A DNA stretch of 46,802 nt, from positions 1 through 46,802 of the forward strand of contig NZ_VDUZ01000067.1 of the NCBI RefSeq assembly GCF_008039615.1, given 5' to 3'. A program made the translations under genes and the position numbers. Under the pieces are notes generated by a model. The model was not told where the DNA came from, did no database searches, and worked only from the letters and a program-made list of their open reading frames with translations. The stretch comes from Vineibacter terrae (lineage in GTDB: Bacteria > Pseudomonadota > Alphaproteobacteria > Reyranellales > Reyranellaceae). Shown one piece after another: positions 34,346 to 42,068 of this stretch. Each line of letters opens with the position of its first letter. The stretch's first letter is position 1.

Positions 34346-34837
34346 TCATCGTGACGCTTGCCGCCGGACCATCTCGCGACCCGCAGTGCTCCCGTGGTGC
34401 TTGCGCACAGTTGTTTCGCTCCAGGCCAGGCCAACCCCGTTCCGGGACCGCAATTCGAGGCGGCTGACGGGTTCTCCGGTCGCGGTTTCGACAAGCGTGG
34501 AATGAGGCTCACCGGGAGCGTAGAGGTGGTCCTCGCCCCACTGCCGAAGGGCAACGATGACCTTGAACAGGTCGCGCCCTTTCGGTGTCAGCGCATATTC
34601 CTGATAGGCCGATCCGTCCGACGCCGGGCGGACCTCGAGCACGCCGCGACGGACCAGTTCCTGAAGCCGCGCCGTCAGCATGCCCTTGGCTATGCCAAGG
34701 TTCTTCTGAAATTGGCTGAAGCGGCTTATGCCGTCAAAGGCGTCCCTGATGATCAGCAGGGACCACCAGTCACCGATGACATCAAGGGCGCGAGCAACCG
34801 GGCACTCAACGGCGCCCAGACTGACACGCTTTACCAT
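34346..34837 (-). CDS. HxlR-family transcriptional regulator
   Basis: This 163-residue regulator is of the MarR-like HxlR family. The N-terminal family cysteine is Cys12 in GAVECPVARALDVIGDWWS, followed by RFSQFQKNLGIAKGMLTARL (recognition helix region) and the wing YALTPKGRDL. Such cysteines can sense thiol-reactive compounds. The start at 34835-34837 has an AAGGA site. A TTGCAC-17-TATTTT promoter on the minus strand overlaps one of two 15-base palindromes in the gap, so autorepression is likely. It is divergent from an MFS transporter, the presumed target. The C-terminal tail after about 130 is longer than usual. Confidence 0.88.
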   Translation of the reverse strand: MVKRVSLGAVECPVARALDVIGDWWSLLIIRDAFDGISRFSQFQKNLGIAKGMLTARLQELVRRGVLEVRPASDGSAYQEYALTPKGRDLFKVIVALRQWGEDHLYAPGEPHSTLVETATGEPVSRLELRSRNGVGLAWSETTVRKHHGSTAGREMVRRQASR

Positions 34838-34871
34838 GCCGGTATCCTTCCTCGGTTCAGCCCGCCATCTG

Positions 34872-34923
34872 GTTCTAAAATAGAACTAGATTAGATTGCG
34901 TGCAAGTGGTCTTATTATAAGAC
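34872..34923. promoter_or_regulatory. Two 15-base operator palindromes between HxlR and MFS genes, with hxlR promoter
   Basis: GTTCTAAAATAGAAC (34872-34886) and GTCTTATTATAAGAC (34909-34923) are both perfect 6-3-6 palindromes of form GTYYTA-N3-TARRAC, centred 37 bases apart. The minus-strand promoter TTGCAC (34900-34905) and TATTTT (34877-34882), spaced 17, is covered by the first. The second covers the TATAAG region expected for the MFS gene. This is a likely HxlR binding pair. Confidence 0.8.
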
Positions 34924-35105
34924 TTCATCGGCGACAAGAATACATAATGGACAGTTAGACGAATGCACCTCACCTGCGGCAGGCAGCAGCGAAGACCGAT
35001 AAGCAGGATGGTCGGGGCCTGTCGCAAGTTACGACGATCCTCTTCGCGATCGCTTGCGGGCTGAGCGTCGCCAACATCTATTTCGCCCATCCCCTGCTGG
35101 ATGCC

Positions 35106-36236
35106 ATGGCCGCCGATTTCGGCATCAGCGCCGCGGCGATCGGCGGTGTCGTCACGCTGACGCAGATTGGCTATGCGCTGGGATTGATCTTTATCGTGCC
35201 GCTCGGTGATTTCCTCGAACGACGCAAGCTCATCGTCGGGCAGGGAGTATTGTCGGCAATGGCATTGATTGTGGTCGCCACGGCGCCGACCGAGAATGTC
35301 CTGCTGGTGGCGATGGTTGCTGTCGGTCTGCTGGCGGTCGTTGTCCAGGTGCTCGTGGCATTTGCGGCAACGCTGGCGTCACCTGCCGCGCGAGGCAAGG
35401 CGGTGGGCACGGTGACGAGCGGGGTCGTTGTCGGCCTGCTGCTTGCCCGGTTCGTATCCGGAACGCTTGCCGATCTGGGAGGTTGGCGCGCGGTCTACAT
35501 GATCTCCGCAGCAGCTACCCTCATCATGGCGGCCAGTCTATTCCGCGTCCTGCCGCGAGAAGGAAGCTCGCGATCGTCAGTCTCCTATCGGGAGCTGCTT
35601 CGTTCGGTGCTGATGCTGTTCATCGACGAACCGATCCTGCGCGTTCGGGCCGTCTTGGGGTTGCTGATCTTCGCCGCCTTCAGCGCATTCTGGACGGCGC
35701 TGGTGCTGCCACTCAGCGCGCCGCCGCATTCTATGTCGCACACCGAAATCGGATTGTTCGGGCTCGCCGGGTCTGCCGGCGTGCTCGCTGCCAACGGTGC
35801 CGGCCGCGCTGCTGACAGAGGTCTGGGACAATGGACAACTGGTGTATCGCTGGCGCTGCTGCTTGCTTCCTGGGGACTCATTGTCCTGCTGGACTCGTCA
35901 ATCGCGGTGGTGGTTGTCGGGGTAGTCATCCTCGATCTGGCTGTGCAGGCGGTTCACGTCACCAATCAAAGCATCATCCTCGCCACGCGGCCCGACGCTC
36001 ACAGCCGGCTCGTCGCCGGGTACATGGTGTTCTATTCCATCGGTAGCGCCGTCGGCGCTATCGCCTCGACCGTAGTTTACGCAAGAATGGGATGGTTTGG
36101 CGTCTGTGCTCTTGGAGCAGGGGCCTCCGCCGCTGGATTCATCTTCTGGGCGGCAACCCGCCATGTGGGGCGCTCCCGGATCGAGGCGGCGCTTCCTGCG
36201 CGGCGCCAAGGACGCCCATCTGTTCACGCTCGTTGA
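35106..36236 (+). CDS. MFS efflux transporter with a disrupted or unusual N-terminus
   Basis: This is a major facilitator of the drug-export type (DHA1-like). From ATG 35106 it has 376 residues and eleven visible membrane segments. GDFLERRK is the conserved loop 2-3 motif, and the family helix-4 segment is GWRAVYMISAAATL. The conserved first helix, ILFAIACGLSVANIYFAHPL, lies upstream in the same frame (about 35037-35096) without ATG, GTG or TTG. The frame-matched ATG at 34947 is followed by TAG at 34956. So either a nonsense change cuts the start, a CTG is used, or the protein starts late and lacks helix 1. Its divergent partner is the HxlR gene. Confidence 0.82.
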   Translation: MAADFGISAAAIGGVVTLTQIGYALGLIFIVPLGDFLERRKLIVGQGVLSAMALIVVATAPTENVLLVAMVAVGLLAVVVQVLVAFAATLASPAARGKAVGTVTSGVVVGLLLARFVSGTLADLGGWRAVYMISAAATLIMAASLFRVLPREGSSRSSVSYRELLRSVLMLFIDEPILRVRAVLGLLIFAAFSAFWTALVLPLSAPPHSMSHTEIGLFGLAGSAGVLAANGAGRAADRGLGQWTTGVSLALLLASWGLIVLLDSSIAVVVVGVVILDLAVQAVHVTNQSIILATRPDAHSRLVAGYMVFYSIGSAVGAIASTVVYARMGWFGVCALGAGASAAGFIFWAATRHVGRSRIEAALPARRQGRPSVHAR

Positions 36237-36312
36237 CATGGGCGGCGCTCGCGGCAAAATCATATCATTGATGATGAGAAAAGTTCCGCGTCGATGGTGA
36301 TCAGGAGACGGC

Positions 36313-36663
36313 ATGACATTCGTGTATGTCATTCTCTTCGCCGTCGTGCTGTTGGTGCTCATACAGGCGATCCGAAGAGGACGGCGGCGATCCGGGACCT
36401 GGTCGGACAACGGGTACACGTCCACCGACACGTCGCCACCCTCCGAACGGTCGTCGTACGAGCCCGCGACGCGCGGCGGATCAATCGCGCCGGCAGTGGC
36501 CGCAGGAGCCGTCGCCGGTGCCGCGCTCGGCACCGAGATTGGCCGTGGTGACGCCGATAGCAGTGGCGGTTCGGATGGCGGCGGATCAAGCTTCGATAGC
36601 GGATCGGGCTCCGACAGCAGCAGCACCGGCAGCTCCGACAGCAGCAGCTCGTCCACGGATTGA
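36313..36663 (+). CDS. Small serine/glycine-rich membrane protein
   Basis: This 116-residue protein of unknown function has one N-terminal membrane segment (MTFVYVILFAVVLLVLIQAI), a basic stretch (RRGRRRSG), a middle Ala/Gly-rich segment that may form a second helix (IAPAVAAGAVAGAALG), and a low-complexity acidic tail of Ser, Gly and Asp repeats. An AGGAG site precedes the ATG. No homology is recognised; the tail may lie outside the membrane. It sits between the MFS gene and acpS and is part of the block that splits the pdxJ-acpS group. Confidence 0.6.
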   Translation: MTFVYVILFAVVLLVLIQAIRRGRRRSGTWSDNGYTSTDTSPPSERSSYEPATRGGSIAPAVAAGAVAGAALGTEIGRGDADSSGGSDGGGSSFDSGSGSDSSSTGSSDSSSSSTD

Positions 36664-36717
36664 AGGCGCCGGCCGCGCGGGCTGGCGCCCGGCCCGCCGG
36701 CGCGCTATCCCGTTGCC

Positions 36718-37122
36718 ATGATCATCGGCATCGGCAGCGACCTGGTCGACATCAGGCGCATCGACAAGACCCTGGAGCGCCATGGCGAGCGCTTTATCGG
36801 GCGGTGCTTCACCGATATCGAGCGCCGCCGCTCGGACGGGCGCGCCGACCGCGCCGCCAGCTACGCCAAGCGCTTTGCCGCCAAGGAAGCGTGCTCGAAG
36901 GCGCTGGGCACCGGGCTGCGCCGCGGCGTCTATTGGCGCGACATGGGGGTGGTGAACAAGCCCAGCGGCAAGCCCACCCTGCAGCTCACGAACGGCGCCC
37001 TGGAGCAGCTGCGCAGCATCACCCCCGACGGCATGCGCGCCGAGATCCATCTCACCATCACCGACGATTTCCCGATGGCCCAGGCGTTCGTGATCATCGA
37101 GGCGGTGCCGGGCAGCCTCTGA
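36718..37122 (+). CDS. acpS: Holo-[acyl-carrier-protein] synthase AcpS
   Basis: This 134-residue enzyme transfers 4'-phosphopantetheine from CoA to acyl carrier protein. The two signature blocks are complete: [15 protein letters not shown] with magnesium-binding Asp8, and [16 protein letters not shown] with Glu57. The length is typical. It is separated from pdxJ by the inserted block, and from lepB by 149 bases containing small palindromes. It belongs to the essential fatty-acid and lipid machinery. Confidence 0.95.
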   Translation: MIIGIGSDLVDIRRIDKTLERHGERFIGRCFTDIERRRSDGRADRAASYAKRFAAKEACSKALGTGLRRGVYWRDMGVVNKPSGKPTLQLTNGALEQLRSITPDGMRAEIHLTITDDFPMAQAFVIIEAVPGSL

Positions 37123-37135
37123 GAAGAGTGATTAT

Positions 37136-37164
37136 TGCACTTATCGTGCATTGTCATATGACAA
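37136..37164. promoter_or_regulatory. Small palindromes between acpS and lepB
   Basis: TGCAC (37136-37140) faces GTGCA (37146-37150), followed at once by the perfect 14-base palindrome TTGTCATATGACAA (37151-37164). These are AT-richer than their surroundings. They could be a protein-binding site for a lepB promoter; a TATACC at 37218-37223 is the only -10-like box seen. Confidence 0.35.
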
Positions 37165-37271
37165 CAGAGCGCGCCTGGGGCCCGCCCTAAGCGCAAGACT
37201 TCTGCGGCCTTTGTTGCTATACCCGCCCGCTGCCGTGCTGCCCCCGGCCCGGCACCTCGCGTAGGCACGCA

Positions 37272-38054
37272 ATGGAACACCGCAAGCCCCTGAGTCGCAA
37301 AGAAACATCCGGCGGCTGGATGGAGACGGTCAAGACCGTCGTGTATGCCGTCCTGATCGCCATCGTGGCGCGGACCTTTGCGTTCGAGCCTTTCAACATT
37401 CCCAGCGGCTCGATGATCCCAACCTTGCTGGTCGGCGATTATCTGTTCGTGTCGAAGTATTCCTACGGCTACAGCAAGCATTCCTTCCCGCTCTCGCTGG
37501 CGCCGTTCTCGGGCCGCATCTTCGAGCGGCCGCCGCATGTCGGCGACGTCGCGGTCTTCAAATGGCCGGGCGACAACCGAACCGACTACATCAAGCGCAT
37601 CATCGGCGTTCCGGGCGATCGGGTGCAGGTCAAGGGCGGCGTGCTGTATGTCAACGACAAGGCCGTCAACATGAAGCCGGCGCAGGAGGTCGGGCCGCGC
37701 CCTGCCGGCGGCTCGTCCGATGGCCAGATCTTCGTCGAGACGCTGCCGGGCGGCGCCCCGCATTTCATCCAGAAGAAGAAGCCCCTGGGCGCGCCCAAGG
37801 AGCCGGGCGACGATCCCAACAACACCCGCGAGTTCGTCGTGCCGCCGGGCCATGTCTTCGTGATGGGCGACAACCGCGACGAATCGGCCGACAGCCGCGT
37901 GGCCGGCAGCCAGGTCGGCTTCGTGCCGATCGAGAACCTGGTCGGGCGGGCCGAGTTCATCTTCTTCTCGCATGACGGGTCGGCATCGCTGTGGGAGGTC
38001 TGGAAATGGCCCGAGGCGATCCGCTTCAGCCGCATGTTCCAGGGCATCCGCTAA
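37272..38054 (+). CDS. lepB: Signal peptidase I LepB
   Basis: This 260-residue inner-membrane serine protease removes signal peptides from exported proteins. There is one N-terminal membrane segment (about 20-38) after a short cytoplasmic arm. The catalytic dyad is Ser47 in IPSGSMIPTLLVGDY and Lys108 in TDYIKRIIGVPGD; the box E motif is GHVFVMGDNRDESADSR. It is typical of the short alphaproteobacterial form, with only one clear membrane helix. Its stop codon directly abuts the GTG start of rnc, indicating coupled expression. Confidence 0.95.
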   Translation: MEHRKPLSRKETSGGWMETVKTVVYAVLIAIVARTFAFEPFNIPSGSMIPTLLVGDYLFVSKYSYGYSKHSFPLSLAPFSGRIFERPPHVGDVAVFKWPGDNRTDYIKRIIGVPGDRVQVKGGVLYVNDKAVNMKPAQEVGPRPAGGSSDGQIFVETLPGGAPHFIQKKKPLGAPKEPGDDPNNTREFVVPPGHVFVMGDNRDESADSRVAGSQVGFVPIENLVGRAEFIFFSHDGSASLWEVWKWPEAIRFSRMFQGIR

Positions 38055-38786
38055 GTGTCGGCCAGGGAAGACGATGTGGACGCTGTGCCCGCGGTTGTGG
38101 ATCGCGAGCAGGCATTCGCCGCGGCGCTGGGCCATGACTTCGCCAACCGCGAGCTGCTGCGCGAGGCGCTGACCCATCGCAGCGCCATCGACCGCCAGCG
38201 CGGCCGCAACCTCGATCTGCAGCATGGCAATGAGCGGCTGGAGTTCCTGGGCGACCGGGTGCTGTCGCTGGCGGTCGCCGACGTGCTGATCCGCCGCTTC
38301 CCCTTGGAAAGCGAGGGCGAGCTGGCGCGGCGCCACGCGGCGCTGGTGCGGGCCGAGACCCTGGTCGAGGTGGCGCGCGTCATCGGGCTGGGTGCCCACC
38401 TGCTGCTTGCCGATTCGGAGGAGGCGACCGGCGGCCGCGAGAAGCCGGCGATCCTGGCCGATGCCTGCGAGGCCGTGATCGGGGCGGTGTACCGCGATGG
38501 CGGGCTGGAAGCGGCCCGCAGCTTTGTCGAGCGCTACTGGGTGCCGCGCATCGAGCACGATCCCAAGCCGCCGCGCGACCCCAAGACCGCCTTGCAGGAA
38601 TGGGCCCAGGGCCGCGGCCTGCCGTTGCCCAGCTATCGCGAGGTGGGCCGTGACGGGCCGCCGCACGCGCCGCAGTTCATCATGGAGGTCATGGTGCGCG
38701 GCCGCACGCCGGCGCATGGCAGCGGCAAGACCAAGCGCGAGGCCGAACGCGCCGCCGCCACCGCCATGCTGGACGCGCTGAAGTGA
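38055..38786 (+). CDS. rnc: Ribonuclease III
   Basis: This 243-residue double-stranded RNA endonuclease works in rRNA maturation and RNA decay. The nuclease signature is NERLEFLGDRVLSL, with Asp67 and the later Glu139 (LADACEAVIGAVY) as metal ligands. The C-terminal dsRNA-binding domain runs from about DPKTALQEWAQGRG to the end, with the conserved GSGKTKREAERAAATAML helix. The GTG start follows the lepB stop codon without a gap. Element A5 separates it from era, so RNase III could itself process the hairpin in its own transcript, as known for E. coli rnc-era leaders; that part is inference. Confidence 0.95.
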   Translation: MSAREDDVDAVPAVVDREQAFAAALGHDFANRELLREALTHRSAIDRQRGRNLDLQHGNERLEFLGDRVLSLAVADVLIRRFPLESEGELARRHAALVRAETLVEVARVIGLGAHLLLADSEEATGGREKPAILADACEAVIGAVYRDGGLEAARSFVERYWVPRIEHDPKPPRDPKTALQEWAQGRGLPLPSYREVGRDGPPHAPQFIMEVMVRGRTPAHGSGKTKREAERAAATAMLDALK

Positions 38787-38799
38787 TGGAAGATCGTTC

Positions 38800-38923
38800 C
38801 CTCCCCCACGCAGTGGGGGAGGTGGCCGAAGGCCGGAGGGGGAGCCAACGTGGTCTCAGTTGCATGGACCGCGTGGGCTCCCCTCCGCCCCTTCGGGGCA
38901 CCTCCCCAGCAAAGCTGGGGAGG
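38800..38923. repeat. Palindromic element A5 between rnc and era
   Basis: This A-family element ends in the perfect stem CTCCCCAGC-AAA-GCTGGGGAG (38902-38922). The 3' arm of this stem overlaps the GGAGGAGG ribosome-binding site of era (start 38932). It lies inside an otherwise tight core operon. Confidence 0.85.
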
Positions 38924-38931
38924 AGGACACG

Positions 38932-39858
38932 ATGACCGAACCAGCCGACAACACCCGTGCCGGCTTCGTGGCGCTGCTGGGCGCGCCCAACGCCGGCAAA
39001 TCGACCCTGCTGAACGCGCTGGTGGGCGGCAAGGTGTCGATCGTGTCGCCCAAGGCGCAGACCACGCGCACCCGCGTGCTGGGCATCGCCATGCGCGACC
39101 TGCCGGACGGCACCCGGGCGCAGATCGCCTTCGTCGACACGCCCGGCATCCACGGCCGCCGCCAGCGCCGGCTGGAGCGCGCCATGGTGCGCGCGGCCTG
39201 GCAGGGCGCCGCCGACGCCGACCTCGTGGCCGTGCTGGTCGACGCCGCCCGTGGCTTCGGCGACGAGGCGCGTGCCGTGGTCGCGGGCCTGCGCGATATT
39301 GGCAAGCCCTGCGTGCTGGTGTTCAACAAGATCGACCTGATCCGGCGCGACAAGCTGCTGGCGCTGTCGGCCGCGGCCAACGCCGCTTATGCCTTCGAGC
39401 GTACCTTCATGGTGTCGGCCAAGACCGGCAACGGGCTGGACGATTTCGCCGACTGGCTGGCCACGGCGCTGCCGGCGGGGCCGCTGCTCTATCCTGAGGA
39501 CCAGCTCACCGACATGCCGCTGCGCCTGCTGGCGGCCGAGATCGTGCGCGAGCAGGTGTTCCTGCAGCTGCACGACGAGCTGCCCTACGAGGCGGCGGTC
39601 GAGACCGAGGCCTGGACCGAGCGGCCCGACGGCAGTGCCCGCGTCGATTGCGCCGTCTTCGTGATGCGCGAGAGCCAGCGCCCGATCGTGCTGGGCGAGG
39701 GCGGCGCGCGCATCAAGATGATCGGCAGCCGCGCACGCAAGCAGCTGATCGACATCGTCGACCGGCCGGTGCATCTGTTCCTCACGGTCAAGGTCAAGGA
39801 GCGCTGGGCCGAGGATCGCATCCGCTACGGCGAATGGGGCCTGGACTACGACGTGTGA
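38932..39858 (+). CDS. era: GTPase Era
   Basis: This 308-residue GTPase binds the 3' end of 16S rRNA and assists small-subunit assembly. The G1 loop is GAPNAGKS (17-24), G3 is DTPG, G4 is NKID and G5 is VSAKTGNG. The C-terminal KH domain has VLGEGGARIKMIGSRARKQL. The ATG at 38932 has its ribosome-binding site formed by the end of element A5. It follows rnc as in most proteobacteria, here after a 145-base gap made almost entirely of repeat. Element E follows its stop codon. Confidence 0.95.
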   Translation: MTEPADNTRAGFVALLGAPNAGKSTLLNALVGGKVSIVSPKAQTTRTRVLGIAMRDLPDGTRAQIAFVDTPGIHGRRQRRLERAMVRAAWQGAADADLVAVLVDAARGFGDEARAVVAGLRDIGKPCVLVFNKIDLIRRDKLLALSAAANAAYAFERTFMVSAKTGNGLDDFADWLATALPAGPLLYPEDQLTDMPLRLLAAEIVREQVFLQLHDELPYEAAVETEAWTERPDGSARVDCAVFVMRESQRPIVLGEGGARIKMIGSRARKQLIDIVDRPVHLFLTVKVKERWAEDRIRYGEWGLDYDV

Positions 39859-39860
39859 TG

Positions 39861-39936
39861 CCAGGAGCGCGGGCGTCCCGCCCGCATCGGCGCGCAGCGC
39901 CGGGCCATGAGCGGGCAAGATGCCCGCGGTCCCAGG
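39861..39936. repeat. Palindromic element E after era
   Basis: GGAGCGCGGGCGTCCCGCCC faces GCGGGCAAGATGCCCGC about 35 bases later; each arm also folds on itself. It follows the era stop codon and probably ends the core operon. Its sequence type is widespread in GC-rich bacterial genomes. It is unrelated to the A, B or C families. Confidence 0.7.
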
Positions 39937-40053
39937 CGCGTCCCGGCCGGTCTGGCGCCGGCAAACATCGCAAGCTAACATCGCCCTCACTGCCACCGGA
40001 AATCCGACCCGTCAGGTGCTGCGGCCGGTGCGAAGGCTTCATCGGTCGATGCG

Positions 40054-40072
40054 ACAGATGTGCAGCATCTGT
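40054..40072. promoter_or_regulatory. Operator-like palindrome upstream of the Rieske oxygenase
   Basis: ACAGATG (40054-40060) and CATCTGT (40066-40072) are perfect inverted arms around TGCAG. Flanking GCG and ACGC extend the symmetry loosely. It lies 64 bases before the oxygenase start, so it could bind a regulator of the aromatic operon. No regulator gene is adjacent in the window. Confidence 0.4.
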
Positions 40073-40135
40073 ACGCGCTCGCCATGAAGCGCATTCGCGC
40101 AGCGCCAGGAAGAGACGCAGAGAGGAGGCATGGGC

Positions 40136-41440
40136 ATGGACCTGCGCCAGGCGGTCGAGGCCGACCGCGTTCATCGGCATGTCTATACCGATCCGGGCAT
40201 ATTCGAGCAGGAGATGGACCGGATCTTTCACCGCGTGTGGACCTATGTCGGCCACGAGAGCCAGGTGAGGAAGCCGGGCGACTACTGGACCGTGCAGGTC
40301 GGGCGCCAGCCGATGATCATGATCCGGCATCGCGACGGCACCATCCATGTCCTGCACAACCGCTGCCCGCATCGCGGCGCCATGCTGTTCGGCAACCGCA
40401 GCGGCAATGCCGGCCCCACGATCACCTGCTCCTATCACGCCTGGCAGTTCGATACCGACGGCGCCTGCCGGATGGTGCCGCTGTCGAAGGGCTATGACGG
40501 GACGCGGCTGGCGCCTGGCGGCGCCGACTGCCATCTGCGCGACATGAAGCGGGCGGCGCGGGTCGAGTCCTATCGCGGATTTGTCTTCGCCAATCTTGCC
40601 GCCGATGGGCCGTCGCTGCGCGAGTGGCTGGGCGACGCGAGGATCGCCTTCGACGACATGTGCGATCGCGCGCCGGCGGGCGAGGTCGAGATCGTCCCCA
40701 ACTGCTTCCGCGTGATCCAGAATTCCAACTGGAAGATCTTCCTCGAGAACCAGCTCGATGCGCTGCATCCGGCGGTGACGCACGAATCGACCGGCAAGGC
40801 GGCGTTCGACGTCGAGGAGGAGATGAAGAAGCGCGGTGGCCACGCGCCGCTGTCCTACCACTACATGTCGGCCTTCTACACGACGCCGATCGCCAAATGG
40901 GACCAGTTCCAGACCCTGAACTACCCGCACGGCCATTGCATCCTGACCGGCTACATGGGCCTGCGGCCGCGCGATCCCGACACGCTGGCCTACGAAGAGG
41001 CGATGAAGCAGGCCTATGGCGAGAAGCGGATGGAGGAGATCCTCGGCGTCAACATCCACCATGTGCTGCTCTATCCCGGCCTGTCGGTGCAGTCGCCGCT
41101 GCAGCAGCTGCGCGCCGTGCGGCCGCTGGGGGTCGACAAGACGCTGACCGAGATCTGGCATTTCCGCCTGAAGGGCGCGCCTGAGGCGATGTATCGCCGG
41201 GCGCTGGGCTACTACAACCTCGTCAACTCGCCGGCGACCCTGATCAATGCCGACGATCTGTGGAACTTCTGGAAGATCCACCAGGGCCTGGCGTCCGACG
41301 GCGGCGAGTGGGTGAGCTTCCATCGCAACGCCGGCCAGGATCTGGAAGAGGGCGGCGTCGTGACGTCGTGCATCGGCACCAGCGAGGCGCCGATGCGCAA
41401 CCAGTTCCGCGCCTGGGTCGACTACATGGGGGCGAGGTGA
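40136..41440 (+). CDS. Aromatic ring-hydroxylating dioxygenase, alpha (Rieske) subunit
   Basis: This 434-residue catalytic subunit is of a Rieske non-haem iron oxygenase that cis-dihydroxylates aromatic rings. The 2Fe-2S ligands are Cys77 and His79 in RCPHRGAML, and Cys98 and His101 in CSYHAWQF. The mononuclear iron site is His211 and His216 (LDALHPAVTH) with bridging Asp208, and an Asp near 373 in INADDLWNFW. ATG 40136 is chosen because the AGGAGG at 40123-40128 is seven bases upstream, while the ATG at 40130 is too close. The beta subunit follows after 5 bases. Neither ferredoxin nor reductase is encoded nearby. The substrate is not identifiable. Confidence 0.9.
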   Translation: MDLRQAVEADRVHRHVYTDPGIFEQEMDRIFHRVWTYVGHESQVRKPGDYWTVQVGRQPMIMIRHRDGTIHVLHNRCPHRGAMLFGNRSGNAGPTITCSYHAWQFDTDGACRMVPLSKGYDGTRLAPGGADCHLRDMKRAARVESYRGFVFANLAADGPSLREWLGDARIAFDDMCDRAPAGEVEIVPNCFRVIQNSNWKIFLENQLDALHPAVTHESTGKAAFDVEEEMKKRGGHAPLSYHYMSAFYTTPIAKWDQFQTLNYPHGHCILTGYMGLRPRDPDTLAYEEAMKQAYGEKRMEEILGVNIHHVLLYPGLSVQSPLQQLRAVRPLGVDKTLTEIWHFRLKGAPEAMYRRALGYYNLVNSPATLINADDLWNFWKIHQGLASDGGEWVSFHRNAGQDLEEGGVVTSCIGTSEAPMRNQFRAWVDYMGAR

Positions 41441-41445
41441 GCACG

Positions 41446-41943
41446 ATGGCCACCATGAGCGGCGACGACCCGCAGCGCAGCGTCGAGCAGTTCCTCTATC
41501 GCCAGGCCGAATGCCTGGACACCGGCGACTGGCAAGGCTTCATCGATCTGTTCGCCGATGACGGCATCTACTGGATGCCGGCCGATCCGTCGCAGGCCAC
41601 CGGCGATGGCGTGCCGTCGATCTTCTATGAGGATCGCGACCTGATGGCGGTGCGCATGCGGCGGATGATGCATCCCCGTGCCTGGTCGCAGAAGACCGAG
41701 TGGGGCACCAACCATGTCGTCTCCAACGTCCGCATCGAGAAGCACGATGCCGCTTCCGGCCTGCTGGTCGCGCGCTCGCGCTTCCACATGATGGAGTTCC
41801 GCAACGACTCGACCCGGCATTTCGCCGGCTCCTACATCCACCATCTGCAGCCCAGCCCGGACGGCTACCGCATCAGGCTGCAGCGCGTCGACATGGTGAA
41901 CGCCCAGGGGCTGTACGACTACGTGCTGCAGGCGTGGGTGTAG
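41446..41943 (+). CDS. Aromatic ring-hydroxylating dioxygenase, beta subunit
   Basis: This 165-residue protein has the NTF2/scytalone-dehydratase-like fold of the structural beta subunit that completes the alpha3beta3 oxygenase. The family segments VEQFLYRQAECLDTGDWQGF, DGIYWMPADPSQ and TNHVVSNVRIE are clear, followed by the paired strands ending LYDYVLQAWV. The ATG at 41446 is preferred, with GAGGTG upstream; a GTG at 41437 overlaps the alpha stop codon. It is cotranscribed with the alpha subunit and followed by element C3 and the second Liv binding-protein gene. Confidence 0.88.
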   Translation: MATMSGDDPQRSVEQFLYRQAECLDTGDWQGFIDLFADDGIYWMPADPSQATGDGVPSIFYEDRDLMAVRMRRMMHPRAWSQKTEWGTNHVVSNVRIEKHDAASGLLVARSRFHMMEFRNDSTRHFAGSYIHHLQPSPDGYRIRLQRVDMVNAQGLYDYVLQAWV

Positions 41944-41963
41944 AGTTCCGTTCGACGTACGCC

Positions 41964-42048
41964 GTCATCCCGAGCGAAGCGAGGGATCTTCTGAGGATGG
42001 CGCACGGTGCGTCTGCATCAAAAGATCCCTCGCTACGCTCGGGATGAC
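41964..42048. repeat. Palindromic element C3
   Basis: The arms 41964-41990 and 42022-42048 are inverted copies over 27 bases with one mismatch, beginning GTCATCCCGAGCGAAGCGAG. The centre has a GCGCACGGTGCGTC core like that of C2. It lies between the oxygenase beta stop and the binding-protein start, 20 bases before the latter. Confidence 0.9.
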
Positions 42049-42068
42049 CGTCTGATCGGGAGGGCAGA

